Of a stretch of DNA of 64,000 nt, positions 37,411-45,384 are shown one piece after another. Both the position numbers and the translations under genes were made by a program. Below the pieces are notes generated by a model. The model was not told the DNA's origin and searched no databases. It was given only the letters and a program-made list of their open reading frames with translations. Position 1 is the stretch's first letter. Every line of letters begins with the position of its first letter. This DNA is from Clostridia bacterium. GTDB lineage: Bacteria > Bacillota_A > Clostridia > TANB77 > CAG-508. The stretch covers positions 1 through 64,000 of the forward strand of contig JAAVZD010000014.1 in NCBI GenBank assembly GCA_022791475.1, given 5' to 3'.

Positions 37411-38814
37411 ATGACAGAAACAGAAAAACTAAAAGATAGTTTATTTAGAAAAATAAAAACAGGCTGGGAAGGAATAGAAGAAGGAATAAAAGAGAATATA
37501 TTTAAATTTTGTGATGGATATATTGAATTTTTAAACAAATCAAAAACAGAAAGAGAAATTATTAAAAGTGTAAAGGAAATAGCGGAAAGTAATGGCTTTA
37601 AAAATATTCGTGAATTTCAAAGCTTAAAATCAGGAGATAAAGTTTATTATATAAATAGAGATAAAAGTATGTATCTTGCAATAATAGGTGAAGAAGCTAT
37701 AGAAAACGGAATAAATATAATAGGAGCACATGCAGATTCACCAAGGTTAGACTTAAAACCAAATCCATTATACGAAGATTCTGGTTTAGCATTCTTAAAA
37801 ACACACTATTATGGAGGTATAAAAAAATATCAATGGACAACAATTCCGCTTAGTATACATGGAGTAATAGTAAAAGCAAATGGAGAAAAAGTAGAAATAA
37901 ATATTGGAGAAGATGAAAATGACCCAATATTTACAATAACAGACCTTTTACCACATTTAGCTTCAGAACAAATGGAAAGAAAGCTAAAAGAAGGAATAAA
38001 AGGAGAAGAGTTAAATTTACTTGTAGGAAGTATTCCATATAATGGTGAAAATGTGTCAGAAGCAGTTAAATTAAATATATTAAAAATATTAAATGATAAA
38101 TATGGAATAACAGAAGTAGACTTTGTAAGCTCAGAAATAGAATTAGTGCCAGCATTTAACAGTAAAACAATGGGATTAGATAGAAGTATGGTAGCAGGGT
38201 ATGGCCAAGATGATAAGGTTTGTGTGTATACATCAGTAAAAGCATTAATAGAAATACAAAAACCTAGAACAACAGCTGTATGTATTATATCAGATAAAGA
38301 AGAAATAGGTAGCATGGGAAATACAGGAATGGAATCTCATGTATTTGATACATTTATATCAGAAATATTAAACAGATTAGGAATAAATAAACCTAACTTA
38401 TTAGATAAAGTTTTTATAAATTCAAAAATGCTATCAGCAGATGTAGATGCAGCATATGACCCAACATTTGCTTCAGCATATGAAAAAAATAATGCAGGGT
38501 ATATAGGAAGAGGATTAGGACTTAATAAATATACAGGAGCAAGAGGAAAATCAGGAGCATCAGATGCTAATGCGGAATTTGTAGCACAAGTAAGAGGAAT
38601 ATTTGAAGAAAACAATGTAAAATATGAATTTGCTGAGTTAGGAAGAATAGATATTGGCGGAGGAGGAACTATAGCCTATATATTAGCAAATAAAGGTGTA
38701 GATGTAATAGATTGTGGTGTACCAGTACTTTCAATGCATGCACCATATGAAGTAACAAGTAAATTTGATATTTATGAAGCATATAAAGGTTATAAAGCAT
38801 TTTTGGAAAATTAA
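37411..38814 (+). CDS. M18-family aminopeptidase
   Basis: 467 residues, zinc aminopeptidase I family: His in 'GAHADSPRLDLKP', Asp, 'DKEEIGS' Glu pair, 'SADVDAAYDP' and C-terminal His in 'SMHAPYE'. Removes N-terminal acidic or neutral residues in the cytoplasm. GGAAGGAAAATAAG before ATG. Monocistronic; a hairpin repeat follows. Confidence 0.93.
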   Translation: MTETEKLKDSLFRKIKTGWEGIEEGIKENIFKFCDGYIEFLNKSKTEREIIKSVKEIAESNGFKNIREFQSLKSGDKVYYINRDKSMYLAIIGEEAIENGINIIGAHADSPRLDLKPNPLYEDSGLAFLKTHYYGGIKKYQWTTIPLSIHGVIVKANGEKVEINIGEDENDPIFTITDLLPHLASEQMERKLKEGIKGEELNLLVGSIPYNGENVSEAVKLNILKILNDKYGITEVDFVSSEIELVPAFNSKTMGLDRSMVAGYGQDDKVCVYTSVKALIEIQKPRTTAVCIISDKEEIGSMGNTGMESHVFDTFISEILNRLGINKPNLLDKVFINSKMLSADVDAAYDPTFASAYEKNNAGYIGRGLGLNKYTGARGKSGASDANAEFVAQVRGIFEENNVKYEFAELGRIDIGGGGTIAYILANKGVDVIDCGVPVLSMHAPYEVTSKFDIYEAYKGYKAFLEN

Positions 38815-38840
38815 AAAAGTATGAAAATTCAAATTAAAAT

Positions 38841-38897
38841 TATAGGAGCTTAATCGGTTAGGAATACCTAAAAGAATTTACCGAATTAAGCTCTTTT
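38841..38897 (+). repeat. Dispersed hairpin repeat, copy 7 (terminator-like)
   Basis: GGAGCTTAATCGGTTAGG... pairs with ...ACCGAATTAAGCTC, then seven Ts; acts plausibly as terminator of the aminopeptidase gene. Confidence 0.85.
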
Positions 38898-38935
38898 TTA
38901 TTGAATAGAAAAAATCATTATTTAATTTTTACTGT

Positions 38936-38962
38936 AAGGACACGGGGCACCGTGCCTTATGT
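38936..38962. other. GC-rich hairpin
   Basis: AAGGACACGG-GGCA-CCGTGCCTT, unusually GC-rich for this region; possible dispersed palindrome or terminator. Confidence 0.5.
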
Positions 38963-39136
38963 TATAGTAAAATATTTTAATTTAAGATAAAGTTTCTTAA
39001 CGTAATCGACAGTATTTTACACTTTATGTCAACGTAAAATGGTATAATATATAAAAGGACAAAATAGTATAATAAAAACGTTAAGGCTATTTTAGTAAGG
39101 CATATATCTAATAATTATGGATGTGTGGTGATTAAA

Positions 39137-39514
39137 ATGAAAAGGGAGTTAAATAATGAAATAAGAAAATTACAAAATAAATTAAATAATGGAATAATAC
39201 AAAACAAACTAAATAATAAACAAATAATAGAACTAAGTAATGAAATAGATAAATTAATAAATCATTACTATCTATTATCAATGCAATCAAGAGAATTTCC
39301 AATGAATAGTAAAATGAAAGCATTTTATGATGCAAGTTATAAAGAATTAATAAAAATGACAATAAAAAATGGTAAATTTCCTGAACTAGAAGAATGGAAC
39401 AAATATGCAAAGGAAAATTATTTATTATCAACAGAATCTATGAAATATATAACTAAAGTTGAGTGGAAATATATAAGGTTAAGAGTTAATAAAGAAATAA
39501 ATAGTAAAAAATAA
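39137..39514 (+). CDS. Spo0E-like phosphatase-type protein
   Basis: 125 residues. 'IIELSNEIDKLINHYY' matches the Spo0E-family core (SQELDxLIxxY), which dephosphorylates Spo0A~P and delays sporulation. The extra C-terminal part ('KAFYDASYKELIKMTI...') makes it longer than classical Spo0E (about 85), so a two-part protein. ATG at 39137 chosen with GGTGA upstream. It is the last backbone gene before the prophage. Confidence 0.7.
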   Translation: MKRELNNEIRKLQNKLNNGIIQNKLNNKQIIELSNEIDKLINHYYLLSMQSREFPMNSKMKAFYDASYKELIKMTIKNGKFPELEEWNKYAKENYLLSTESMKYITKVEWKYIRLRVNKEINSKK

Positions 39515-39520
39515 AATATA

Positions 39521-39555
39521 AAAACCGCCATAAGTATTGAAATGGCGGTTTTTAC
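39521..39555. terminator. Terminator before the prophage junction
   Basis: 10-bp stem AAAACCGCCA/TGGCGGTTTT then T-run; serves the Spo0E-like gene and, on the other strand, may end the tRNA transcript. Confidence 0.88.
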
Positions 39556-39556
39556 T

Positions 39557-39600
39557 TGGTGATCCAGGAGGGATTCGAACCCCCGACCCACGGATTAGAA
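39557..39600 (-). repeat. attL: 3' part of tRNA-Arg(TCT)
   Basis: On the - strand the sequence runs TTCTAATCCGTGGG...GGATCACCA: anticodon 3' side, variable loop, T arm, acceptor 3' strand and CCA. The 5' half is absent, so this is not a functional tRNA here; the complete gene should be rebuilt at attR beyond 64 kb. The anticodon TCT is inferred from TTCTAA. Confidence 0.85.
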
Positions 39601-39643
39601 AACATATAAGCTAATTTGTTAAGATGACTGATATTAGCTAGCC

Positions 39644-40846
39644 TTAAGGTTTATAATTTTTCTTTTGACCCCGCTTTGACCCCGTAAATTTTTTGACTTT
39701 ATTTTTAGAATTTATAAATTCATTTAATTTGTTTCTAGCATTTTCTTTATCTTGTTTATCTAAGTGTGTATATATATTTAAAAGAATTTTAATATCTTGA
39801 TGTCCCATTAATTCTTGTGCATCTTTTAGAGGAACATTAGCTTTATATAGAATACAAGCAAAAGTATGTCTTAATGGATGATATGAAAAATGTATTTTAT
39901 TTTCATCTGTAAGTATAAAATTTTTATTAAGTTCTTTTTGTTGTTTTTCATATTCTTTATTTACGGCTAGTAAAAAACTTTCTAATGTTCTTTTTAACGA
40001 ACTTTCACTTCTAATTTGTCCATCTTTTTTAGGAAATACCAGTTCATTATCACTATGAGCTTTACTTTTTAGTTCACTAAGAAGCGGATATATATTATTT
40101 AGGATAGGAACTGTTCTAGTACGTTTATTTTTTGTAGTTTTAATTTTTTTTACTTTACTTTTTTCAAAGTAAACAGCCTTGTTTATACTAATAAAATGAT
40201 TTTTTAAGTCAATGTCTTTAAAAGTTAATGGGACAATTTCTTCTCTACGCATACCAGTATATATAATAGTCATAATAAAAGTTCCATACTTGTGATTTCT
40301 TGCAACCTTTTCCACAAGTTGTAGTTCTTCTGTGGAAAGAGGATGTTTTTCTTCTATTACTCTCTTATTTAATTTTATATCTTCAGCAACATTTTTAGAA
40401 ATATAATCGTTTTTTACAGCTTTTTTTAATATTTGTTTTATTGTCAAGAGAGTCATTTCAGTTCTTCTACCAATACCTCTATTTTGCATTTTTTCAAGTA
40501 AAGATGATATATTATTTTCCTTAATATTTTTTAACTTTAAATGACCAATTTCAGGATTTATATAAAGTCTTATGCAATCTTCATACATTTTTTTAGTATT
40601 ATCTTCTACATTGCATTTATATGTTTTTAACCAAATATCAGACCATTCAGCTAATGTTAGTCCTTCATCTCTTATTACAATCCCTTTATTATATAAAACT
40701 CTTAATTCTGATAAGTTATTTTCTAGTTCTGGAATAGTATGACCATAAGCATATTTTCTAATTTCTTTACCTTCTTTAGTTTTACCAACTACAACAGAGC
40801 CTCTATATCTTCCATCAGCTCTTTTTTTATATTTGGTTTTTGGCAT
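39644..40846 (-). CDS. int: Prophage tyrosine integrase
   Basis: 400 residues: AP2-like arm-binding N-terminus ('ADGRYRGSVVVGKTKEGKE'), core-binding domain, catalytic 'TGMRREEI', 'HPLRHTFA', 'LMGHQD' and Tyr in 'LLNIYTH'. Ribosome site AAAGGAG. Codon 392 in the tail is CGG (39673-39671); zero frame gives 8 more residues ('GQKKNYKP'), a +1 shift would give 12 others ending at 39634. Either end is tolerable, so this site is uninformative. Confidence 0.93.
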   Translation of the reverse strand: MPKTKYKKRADGRYRGSVVVGKTKEGKEIRKYAYGHTIPELENNLSELRVLYNKGIVIRDEGLTLAEWSDIWLKTYKCNVEDNTKKMYEDCIRLYINPEIGHLKLKNIKENNISSLLEKMQNRGIGRRTEMTLLTIKQILKKAVKNDYISKNVAEDIKLNKRVIEEKHPLSTEELQLVEKVARNHKYGTFIMTIIYTGMRREEIVPLTFKDIDLKNHFISINKAVYFEKSKVKKIKTTKNKRTRTVPILNNIYPLLSELKSKAHSDNELVFPKKDGQIRSESSLKRTLESFLLAVNKEYEKQQKELNKNFILTDENKIHFSYHPLRHTFACILYKANVPLKDAQELMGHQDIKILLNIYTHLDKQDKENARNKLNEFINSKNKVKKFTGSKRGQKKNYKP

Positions 40847-40886
40847 AAAAAATCTCCTTTCATAACTTGAAAAGAGTAATTATTTG

Positions 40887-40905
40887 TTGTATACTAGATA
40901 TACAA
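40887..40905. promoter_or_regulatory. Inverted repeat upstream of int
   Basis: TTGTATA-CTAGA-TATACAA in the int promoter region; candidate operator. Confidence 0.4.
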
Positions 40906-40940
40906 ATAGATTACTTTTTCCAAGAGTAATAGTATTTATT

Positions 40941-40984
40941 AGATAATGTAAAACTTTGGCGAGGGATACATTATCTATTTTTTT
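40941..40984 (+). terminator. Terminator-like hairpin between int and the repressor
   Basis: AGATAATGTA (40941-40950) pairs with TACATTATCT (40967-40976), followed by a T-run on the + strand. Closely resembles the hairpin at 25982 in the small element. Confidence 0.5.
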
Positions 40985-41630
40985 ATTTAAAACTACTTCT
41001 ATTTCTAACTTCTTTTACAACTCCAATTATCTTTACTGGAGTATTCTTCATCTCTTCAAAATTAAATTCTTTAGGTGGTACATAAGGATTTAGAGCTACT
41101 AATTTAATACCTTGCTCAGTCTTATATACATTTTTAACAGTAGCTTCATCGCCATTTATTAAAATAATACAAGTTTGCCCATTTTCAAAGTCATCTTGTT
41201 TATGAACAATAATAATATCTCCTTCTCCCATTAAAGGATACATACTATCTCCTGTTACTTTTAATGCATAACAATTTTCAATATCTGATAAAGGATTATC
41301 TATTGATATATGACCAATAATATTTTCAAAAGATAAATAATCATAACCACCTTTAACAATTCCTAAAAGAGGGAATGCTTGTTTATTGTCTATTTTAAGA
41401 TTTCTATTTTTTGAACTATCTTCTATTAAATCTGATTTTTCTATTCTAAAATAATTAGCTAACATTTCTATCTTATCTATTCTAGGATATATATTACCAT
41501 TATACCAATCTGTAAATGTAGTATATTTAAAATTTAAATCTTTACATATATCATTTCTTGTTTTTTTATTAATTGTCATATAATATTTTAAATTTTTTGA
41601 AAAAATTTCTTTATTTCCTAAATCGCTCAT
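40983..41630 (-). CDS. CI-like repressor with S24 peptidase domain
   Basis: 215 residues: XRE helix-turn-helix (residues 10-60) and a LexA/CI-type C-terminal domain with Ser in 'GDSMYPLM' and Lys in 'GDEATVKNV', expected to self-cleave during SOS. Maintains lysogeny. It is read leftward from a promoter that contains operator O1; the site TACGA-N5-TCGTA also occurs in the Cro promoter. Confidence 0.92.
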   Translation of the reverse strand: MSDLGNKEIFSKNLKYYMTINKKTRNDICKDLNFKYTTFTDWYNGNIYPRIDKIEMLANYFRIEKSDLIEDSSKNRNLKIDNKQAFPLLGIVKGGYDYLSFENIIGHISIDNPLSDIENCYALKVTGDSMYPLMGEGDIIIVHKQDDFENGQTCIILINGDEATVKNVYKTEQGIKLVALNPYVPPKEFNFEEMKNTPVKIIGVVKEVRNRSSFK

Positions 41631-41647
41631 ATTTGCCTCCTAGTAGT

Positions 41648-41676
41648 ATTATACGACTTATTCGTAAAAAAATCAA
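41648..41676 (-). promoter_or_regulatory. Repressor promoter with operator O1
   Basis: On the - strand TTGATT, 17 bp, TATAAT. Operator TACGACTTATTCGTA at 41652-41666 overlaps the -10 region. Confidence 0.8.
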
Positions 41677-41716
41677 TATAAAAATAAAAAAATTACGAAA
41701 AAAATATAAAAAAGTA

Positions 41717-41745
41717 TTGACATTACGAAAATATCGTAGTATTAT
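41717..41745 (+). promoter_or_regulatory. Cro/early promoter with operator O2
   Basis: TTGACA (41717-41722), 17 bp, TATTAT (41740-41745). Operator TACGAAAATATCGTA (41724-41738) fills the spacer, so bound repressor would block polymerase. Confidence 0.85.
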
Positions 41746-41775
41746 AATTTCAGAAATTAATCAAGGAGGTGTAAA

Positions 41776-41967
41776 ATGAAATTTACATTAAAAGCTTTAA
41801 GAATTAATAAAGGATTAAGTCAAGATGAAGCATCAAGACTTATTGGAGTGAGCACAGATACTTTAAGTAATTATGAAAGAGGGATTACATATCCAGACGT
41901 TCCAATAATAAAAAATATAGAAGAAGTCTATGGGATAGAATATAAAGATATTATTTTTTTACCATGA
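41776..41967 (+). CDS. Cro-like XRE regulator
   Basis: 63 residues, complete XRE helix-turn-helix ('GLSQDEASRLIGVSTDTLSNYERG'-type pattern). First gene of the lytic direction, opposite the repressor. AAGGAGG before ATG. Confidence 0.88.
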   Translation: MKFTLKALRINKGLSQDEASRLIGVSTDTLSNYERGITYPDVPIIKNIEEVYGIEYKDIIFLP

Positions 41968-41970
41968 TAT

Positions 41971-41985
41971 TACGAAAATATCGTA
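41971..41985. promoter_or_regulatory. Operator O3
   Basis: TACGAAAATATCGTA, identical to O2, just after the cro-like gene and 24 bp before the next promoter. Confidence 0.8.
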
Positions 41986-42008
41986 ATAAATTAATTTAAT
42001 AAAAACAC

Positions 42009-42037
42009 TTGACAAATAAAAACTACGTTTTTATAAA
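42009..42037 (+). promoter_or_regulatory. Early operon promoter
   Basis: TTGACA (42009-42014), 17 bp, TATAAA (42032-42037). Confidence 0.7.
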
Positions 42038-42107
42038 AACAAAAAAAATAAGTATAAGATATTAAAAAATGACAATGATGACAATTTTGACAAGGAAGGA
42101 GGAAAGA

Positions 42108-42305
42108 ATGGCAACAAATATTTTATCAAGAAAACATACTAGATATATTACAGTAAAACAGTTTAAAGAAAAATACAATATAAGTCATGGACATGCTACT
42201 AATATTATTCATTCAGAAGGTTTTCCAATGAAATATATTGGAAAAACAATACGAATAGATGAAGAAGGAGCAGAAGAATTTATACAAAAAATGTATAACC
42301 AGTAA
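42108..42305 (+). CDS. Excisionase-like/HTH_17 DNA-binding protein
   Basis: 65 residues; 'YITVKQFKEKYNISHGHATNIIHSEGF' style winged HTH with 'MKYIGKTIRID' wing. ATG at 42108 follows AAGGAGG; the longer frame has no ribosome site. Candidate Xis. Confidence 0.72.
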   Translation: MATNILSRKHTRYITVKQFKEKYNISHGHATNIIHSEGFPMKYIGKTIRIDEEGAEEFIQKMYNQ

Positions 42306-42319
42306 AGGAGGGAACACAA

Positions 42320-42439
42320 ATGACTAAAAAAGAGAGACAAGCACACAGAAAAGGTGCAATAGAAATGCTATTAAGCATAACAGCAATGAGCGTATGGGTA
42401 GTAATGTTTATTACTTATGGATATATAAAATTTATGTAG
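42320..42439 (+). CDS. 39-residue single-span membrane protein
   Basis: Begins MTKKERQAHRKGA, then a hydrophobic helix. AAAGGAGGG upstream and tight spacing in the early operon support it. Confidence 0.65.
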   Translation: MTKKERQAHRKGAIEMLLSITAMSVWVVMFITYGYIKFM

Positions 42440-42455
42440 AAAGGAGAGTGAAAAT

Positions 42456-42713
42456 ATGTGGAATAAAGAAAAACAAAGTTTATTACAAGCTAGAACAAAA
42501 CGTTTAAGAATAGCAGAAAACAAAGTAGAAGAATTAACACAAGAAAACAAAGCACTTTATGAAGAAAACAGAGACTTAAGATTTGAAAATGAAGAACAGC
42601 GATACATTATAAATGAAATAATTAACTTAGCAACAAGCAATACATACAACAATGAAAAAGTAATTTTAAACAAAATAAAAGAGCTAGCTTACGACTCGCA
42701 ATCAGAAAACTAG
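42456..42713 (+). CDS. Coiled-coil phage protein, 85 residues
   Basis: Heptad-rich 'NKVEELTQENKALYEENRDLRFENEEQRYIINEI' region (split by style, continuous in the protein). AAAGGAGAG before ATG. Function unknown. Confidence 0.65.
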   Translation: MWNKEKQSLLQARTKRLRIAENKVEELTQENKALYEENRDLRFENEEQRYIINEIINLATSNTYNNEKVILNKIKELAYDSQSEN

Positions 42714-42778
42714 CTAGATTTAGTACATAAAAATATACTCTTGTACTTATTATAGCACGAGATGGAAAGGAAAGTCAA

Positions 42779-42910
42779 ATGGACGTAACAGATAATTATA
42801 ACGAATATTGTTATAACAATTATTATAGTAAATCAACTAACTGGGATAGCTATTATGAGCATCTGGCAGAAGTTGAAGATAGAATGTGGGAGGATAACTT
42901 AGATGAGTAA
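42779..42910 (+). CDS. 43-residue acidic phage peptide
   Basis: Starts MDVTDNYNEYCYNNYY, ends with ATGAGTAA so that its stop overlaps the next start (42903), suggesting translational coupling. GGAAAGG upstream. Confidence 0.55.
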   Translation: MDVTDNYNEYCYNNYYSKSTNWDSYYEHLAEVEDRMWEDNLDE

Positions 42911-43670
42911 TCAAGATTTAATAGAAGTAAATACAAATGAATTAGATACAGAAATAAGTATGCTTAGTAATGATAATTTACTAGCAATGGCAGAGCAAGC
43001 AGAAAGAAGAATAGATGCAATTAATAGAATTATGAGTGCATCATTAAAAATAACAAATGAAAAAGATTGGATATTAATAGCAGGAACACCTTATTTACAA
43101 GAAAGTGGAGCAACTAAAGTAGCAAGATTATTTGGAATAGGTTGGAGTATTGAAAATCCAACACTAGAAACTGAAAGTGATGGACACTTTACTTATACAT
43201 ATAAAGGAAAATTCTTCATGGGTGGTACAAGTATAGAGGCAACAGGAAGTAGAAGTAGTAAAGACGAGTTCTTTACTGGCAAAACAAATCCTAAGGCACC
43301 ACAAGACATTGATAAAAGAGATGTTAAAATGTCAGCTTATACAAATTGTATTAATAATGGTATTAAAAGAATATTACCAGGATTAAGAAATTTAACAGCA
43401 GAAGATATGAAAAATGCAGGATTAGATTGCAATAAAATGCAAGGATATGGATTTAAAGGTAATAGTAAAAATGCATCTACAACAGTAAATGGAGATTTTA
43501 AATGTGAACATTGTAAAGGAGATATATCTTCAAAAGTAGCAAGTTATAGTAAATCTCAATATGGAAAAGAACTATGTATGAAATGTCAAGAACTTGCAAA
43601 GAAAGGGGAACTAAATGGAAATACAGGAAATGAACAGCAAAATCAAGGAGAACAAACAAAGCAAAATTAA
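42903..43670 (+). CDS. Putative single-strand annealing/recombination protein
   Basis: 255 residues. Core 'TPYLQESGATKVARLFGIGW' and 'DKRDVKMSAYTNCINNGIKRILPGLRNLT' recur in phage recombination-module proteins; C-terminal zinc ribbon 'CEHCKGDI...CMKCQ'. Directly followed by a PD-(D/E)xK nuclease in an overlapping frame, the usual partner of an annealase. The assignment to Rad52/Erf-type function is inference from context. Confidence 0.6.
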   Translation: MSNQDLIEVNTNELDTEISMLSNDNLLAMAEQAERRIDAINRIMSASLKITNEKDWILIAGTPYLQESGATKVARLFGIGWSIENPTLETESDGHFTYTYKGKFFMGGTSIEATGSRSSKDEFFTGKTNPKAPQDIDKRDVKMSAYTNCINNGIKRILPGLRNLTAEDMKNAGLDCNKMQGYGFKGNSKNASTTVNGDFKCEHCKGDISSKVASYSKSQYGKELCMKCQELAKKGELNGNTGNEQQNQGEQTKQN

Positions 43671-44532
43671 GTTATATCCTTGTAATAATTTAAGAGCATC
43701 AAATGTAGGACATCCTTGTGAAAGATATTTATATTTATCAATTAAAAATTGGGAAGATAAAAAATTGCATAACGAAACAACACAATGTATTTTTGATTTA
43801 GGAAATAAGATAGAGGAATATGTAATACAAACATTAAAAGATGCAGGATTTGAAGTAATAACACCTACAGTTAGAGCTTGGAAAGTAGAAAAGCCACTTA
43901 TAACTGGAAGAGAAGATTTAAGAATTAAATTAGAAGATGGACAATTTTATCCAGTAGAAGTAAAAGGATTAAGCCCTCAAGAATGGGATAAGTTAAATTC
44001 AGTACAAGATTTTTTAAATAGTAAAAAATATTATGTAAGAGCTTATCCAGCACAATTATACATTTACATGTATCAGTTTGCAAAAGAAAAAGGTTATTTT
44101 GCATTATGCAATAAGCTAACAGGAGAAATAAAACTTATAGAAGTTCCTTTTGATTATGAATATGCAGAAAAAATATTACAAAAAGCAGAAAGAATTTATA
44201 AATGTATAGAAAAAGAAGAATTGCCAGCAAGTTGTGAAGATATTAGTGTATGTGAATACTGTGATTTAGCACATGTTTGCACAGCAAATATTAAAAGAAT
44301 AGAAACAGACATAGATACCACAGGAGAGTTAGACGAATTAGTAGATAAAAAACAAGAACTTTCAAAGTATTATAAAGAATATTCAGAAGTTAATGAGCAA
44401 ATAAAAAAAGTTGTTGGAGAAAGACCAAAAGTTTTAAGTAATAAATATATTTTTGAAAGAAAAATTATTCATAAAAATGAATATATAGTACAAGCAAGAG
44501 ATGAAATAAGAATAAATGTAAAGAGGTTATAA
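43615..44532 (+). CDS. PD-(D/E)xK nuclease, Cas4/AddB-like
   Basis: 305 residues. 'GHPCERYLYL' with the first Cys, 'GREDLRIKL...YPVEVKG' (D...ExK catalytic core), and C-terminal 'CEDISVCEYCDLAHVC' supplying Fe-S type cysteines as in Cas4 exonucleases. Overlaps the annealase gene by 56 bp; AAAGGGGAAC before the ATG at 43615, with a second ATG at 43630. Likely resects ends for phage recombination. Confidence 0.82.
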   Translation: MEIQEMNSKIKENKQSKIKLYPCNNLRASNVGHPCERYLYLSIKNWEDKKLHNETTQCIFDLGNKIEEYVIQTLKDAGFEVITPTVRAWKVEKPLITGREDLRIKLEDGQFYPVEVKGLSPQEWDKLNSVQDFLNSKKYYVRAYPAQLYIYMYQFAKEKGYFALCNKLTGEIKLIEVPFDYEYAEKILQKAERIYKCIEKEELPASCEDISVCEYCDLAHVCTANIKRIETDIDTTGELDELVDKKQELSKYYKEYSEVNEQIKKVVGERPKVLSNKYIFERKIIHKNEYIVQARDEIRINVKRL

Positions 44533-44533
44533 T

Positions 44534-44998
44534 ATGGAATTTGAAAAATTATATATGTTTAATCCTTTTACAATTCAAAATGCAGATAGTGAAAAGATAG
44601 CTGATACATATAGCAAATTACAAAGTGAATTAATAGATAACCCAGACACAGGCTTTCAAATAGCAAAAAACATAGAAATATATGCAAATATGAATTATTT
44701 GTTAGGCGAAATGATAGCAAGAATACAGCAACAATACGATACATTGAAAACAGATATTTCAATATCTGAAAATAAGCAAGTATACATGCAAAGAAAACAA
44801 TGGCAAGAAACACAAAAAGAAAAGCCACCAGCTATGAGTTATTTTGAAGCTATGGCTAAGGAATATGTAAAAGAAGATAGTAAAAAATTAGCAGAATTAG
44901 GGGCTAGGCTATTTAGATTTAAAAAGGCATATGAAAGTATAGATAGCAAACAAAATGCCTTAAAAAAGAAAATAGAAGCTATTAGGTATGAATTATGA
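44534..44998 (+). CDS. Hypothetical phage protein, 154 residues
   Basis: Helical, with coiled-coil tendency in the C-terminal half. Starts right after the nuclease stop and overlaps the HNH-like gene by 4 bp (ATGA). No family recognised. Confidence 0.7.
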   Translation: MEFEKLYMFNPFTIQNADSEKIADTYSKLQSELIDNPDTGFQIAKNIEIYANMNYLLGEMIARIQQQYDTLKTDISISENKQVYMQRKQWQETQKEKPPAMSYFEAMAKEYVKEDSKKLAELGARLFRFKKAYESIDSKQNALKKKIEAIRYEL

Positions 44999-45369
44999 TA
45001 GTAAAAGACTTATCAAGTAGTTTTAACCCAGTGCCAAAAATAAAAGCAGAAAAGAAGAAAGAAACAACAAAGATAAAACAGAAAAGCAGTAAATTAGCAA
45101 AGTTAGAAAGACAAAGAGATAAAAACTTAACTAAAGAGGGAATATGTGAGTATTGTGGCAATTATAGTAAAAGATTAGACCCTCATGAGGTATTTGGAGG
45201 AAGTAACAGACAAAGAAGTATTAAACATAAATTTGTTAAGTTAATATGTCCGAAATGTCATTCTAATGAAAGGATAGTAAATCAATTAAGAATAGATACA
45301 CAAAAGCAATATGAAAAAACTCATACAAGAGAAGAATTTATAAAAATTATAGGAAAAAGTTATTTATAG
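44995..45369 (+). CDS. HNH-like zinc nuclease of phage type
   Basis: 124 residues. Basic N-terminus, then 'CEYCG...LDPHEVFGGSNRQRS...LICPKCHSNE': two CxxC pairs around a His-rich core, as in NinG/Ref-like phage HNH proteins. Probably processes DNA junctions during recombination. Confidence 0.72.
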   Translation: MIVKDLSSSFNPVPKIKAEKKKETTKIKQKSSKLAKLERQRDKNLTKEGICEYCGNYSKRLDPHEVFGGSNRQRSIKHKFVKLICPKCHSNERIVNQLRIDTQKQYEKTHTREEFIKIIGKSYL

Positions 45370-45384
45370 AAAGGTGGGAGATTT

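Noticed and set aside
37830..38315. 161-codon frame antisense to the M18 aminopeptidase
   Set aside because: Complement of a conserved gene, no independent support.
39557..39600. Functional tRNA gene at the prophage edge
   Set aside because: Only the 3' part is present; D arm and 5' acceptor strand are missing.
43615..44532. Cas4 of a CRISPR system
   Set aside because: Fe-S and nuclease motifs match the Cas4-like fold, but the partner is a recombination-type protein in a phage early operon.
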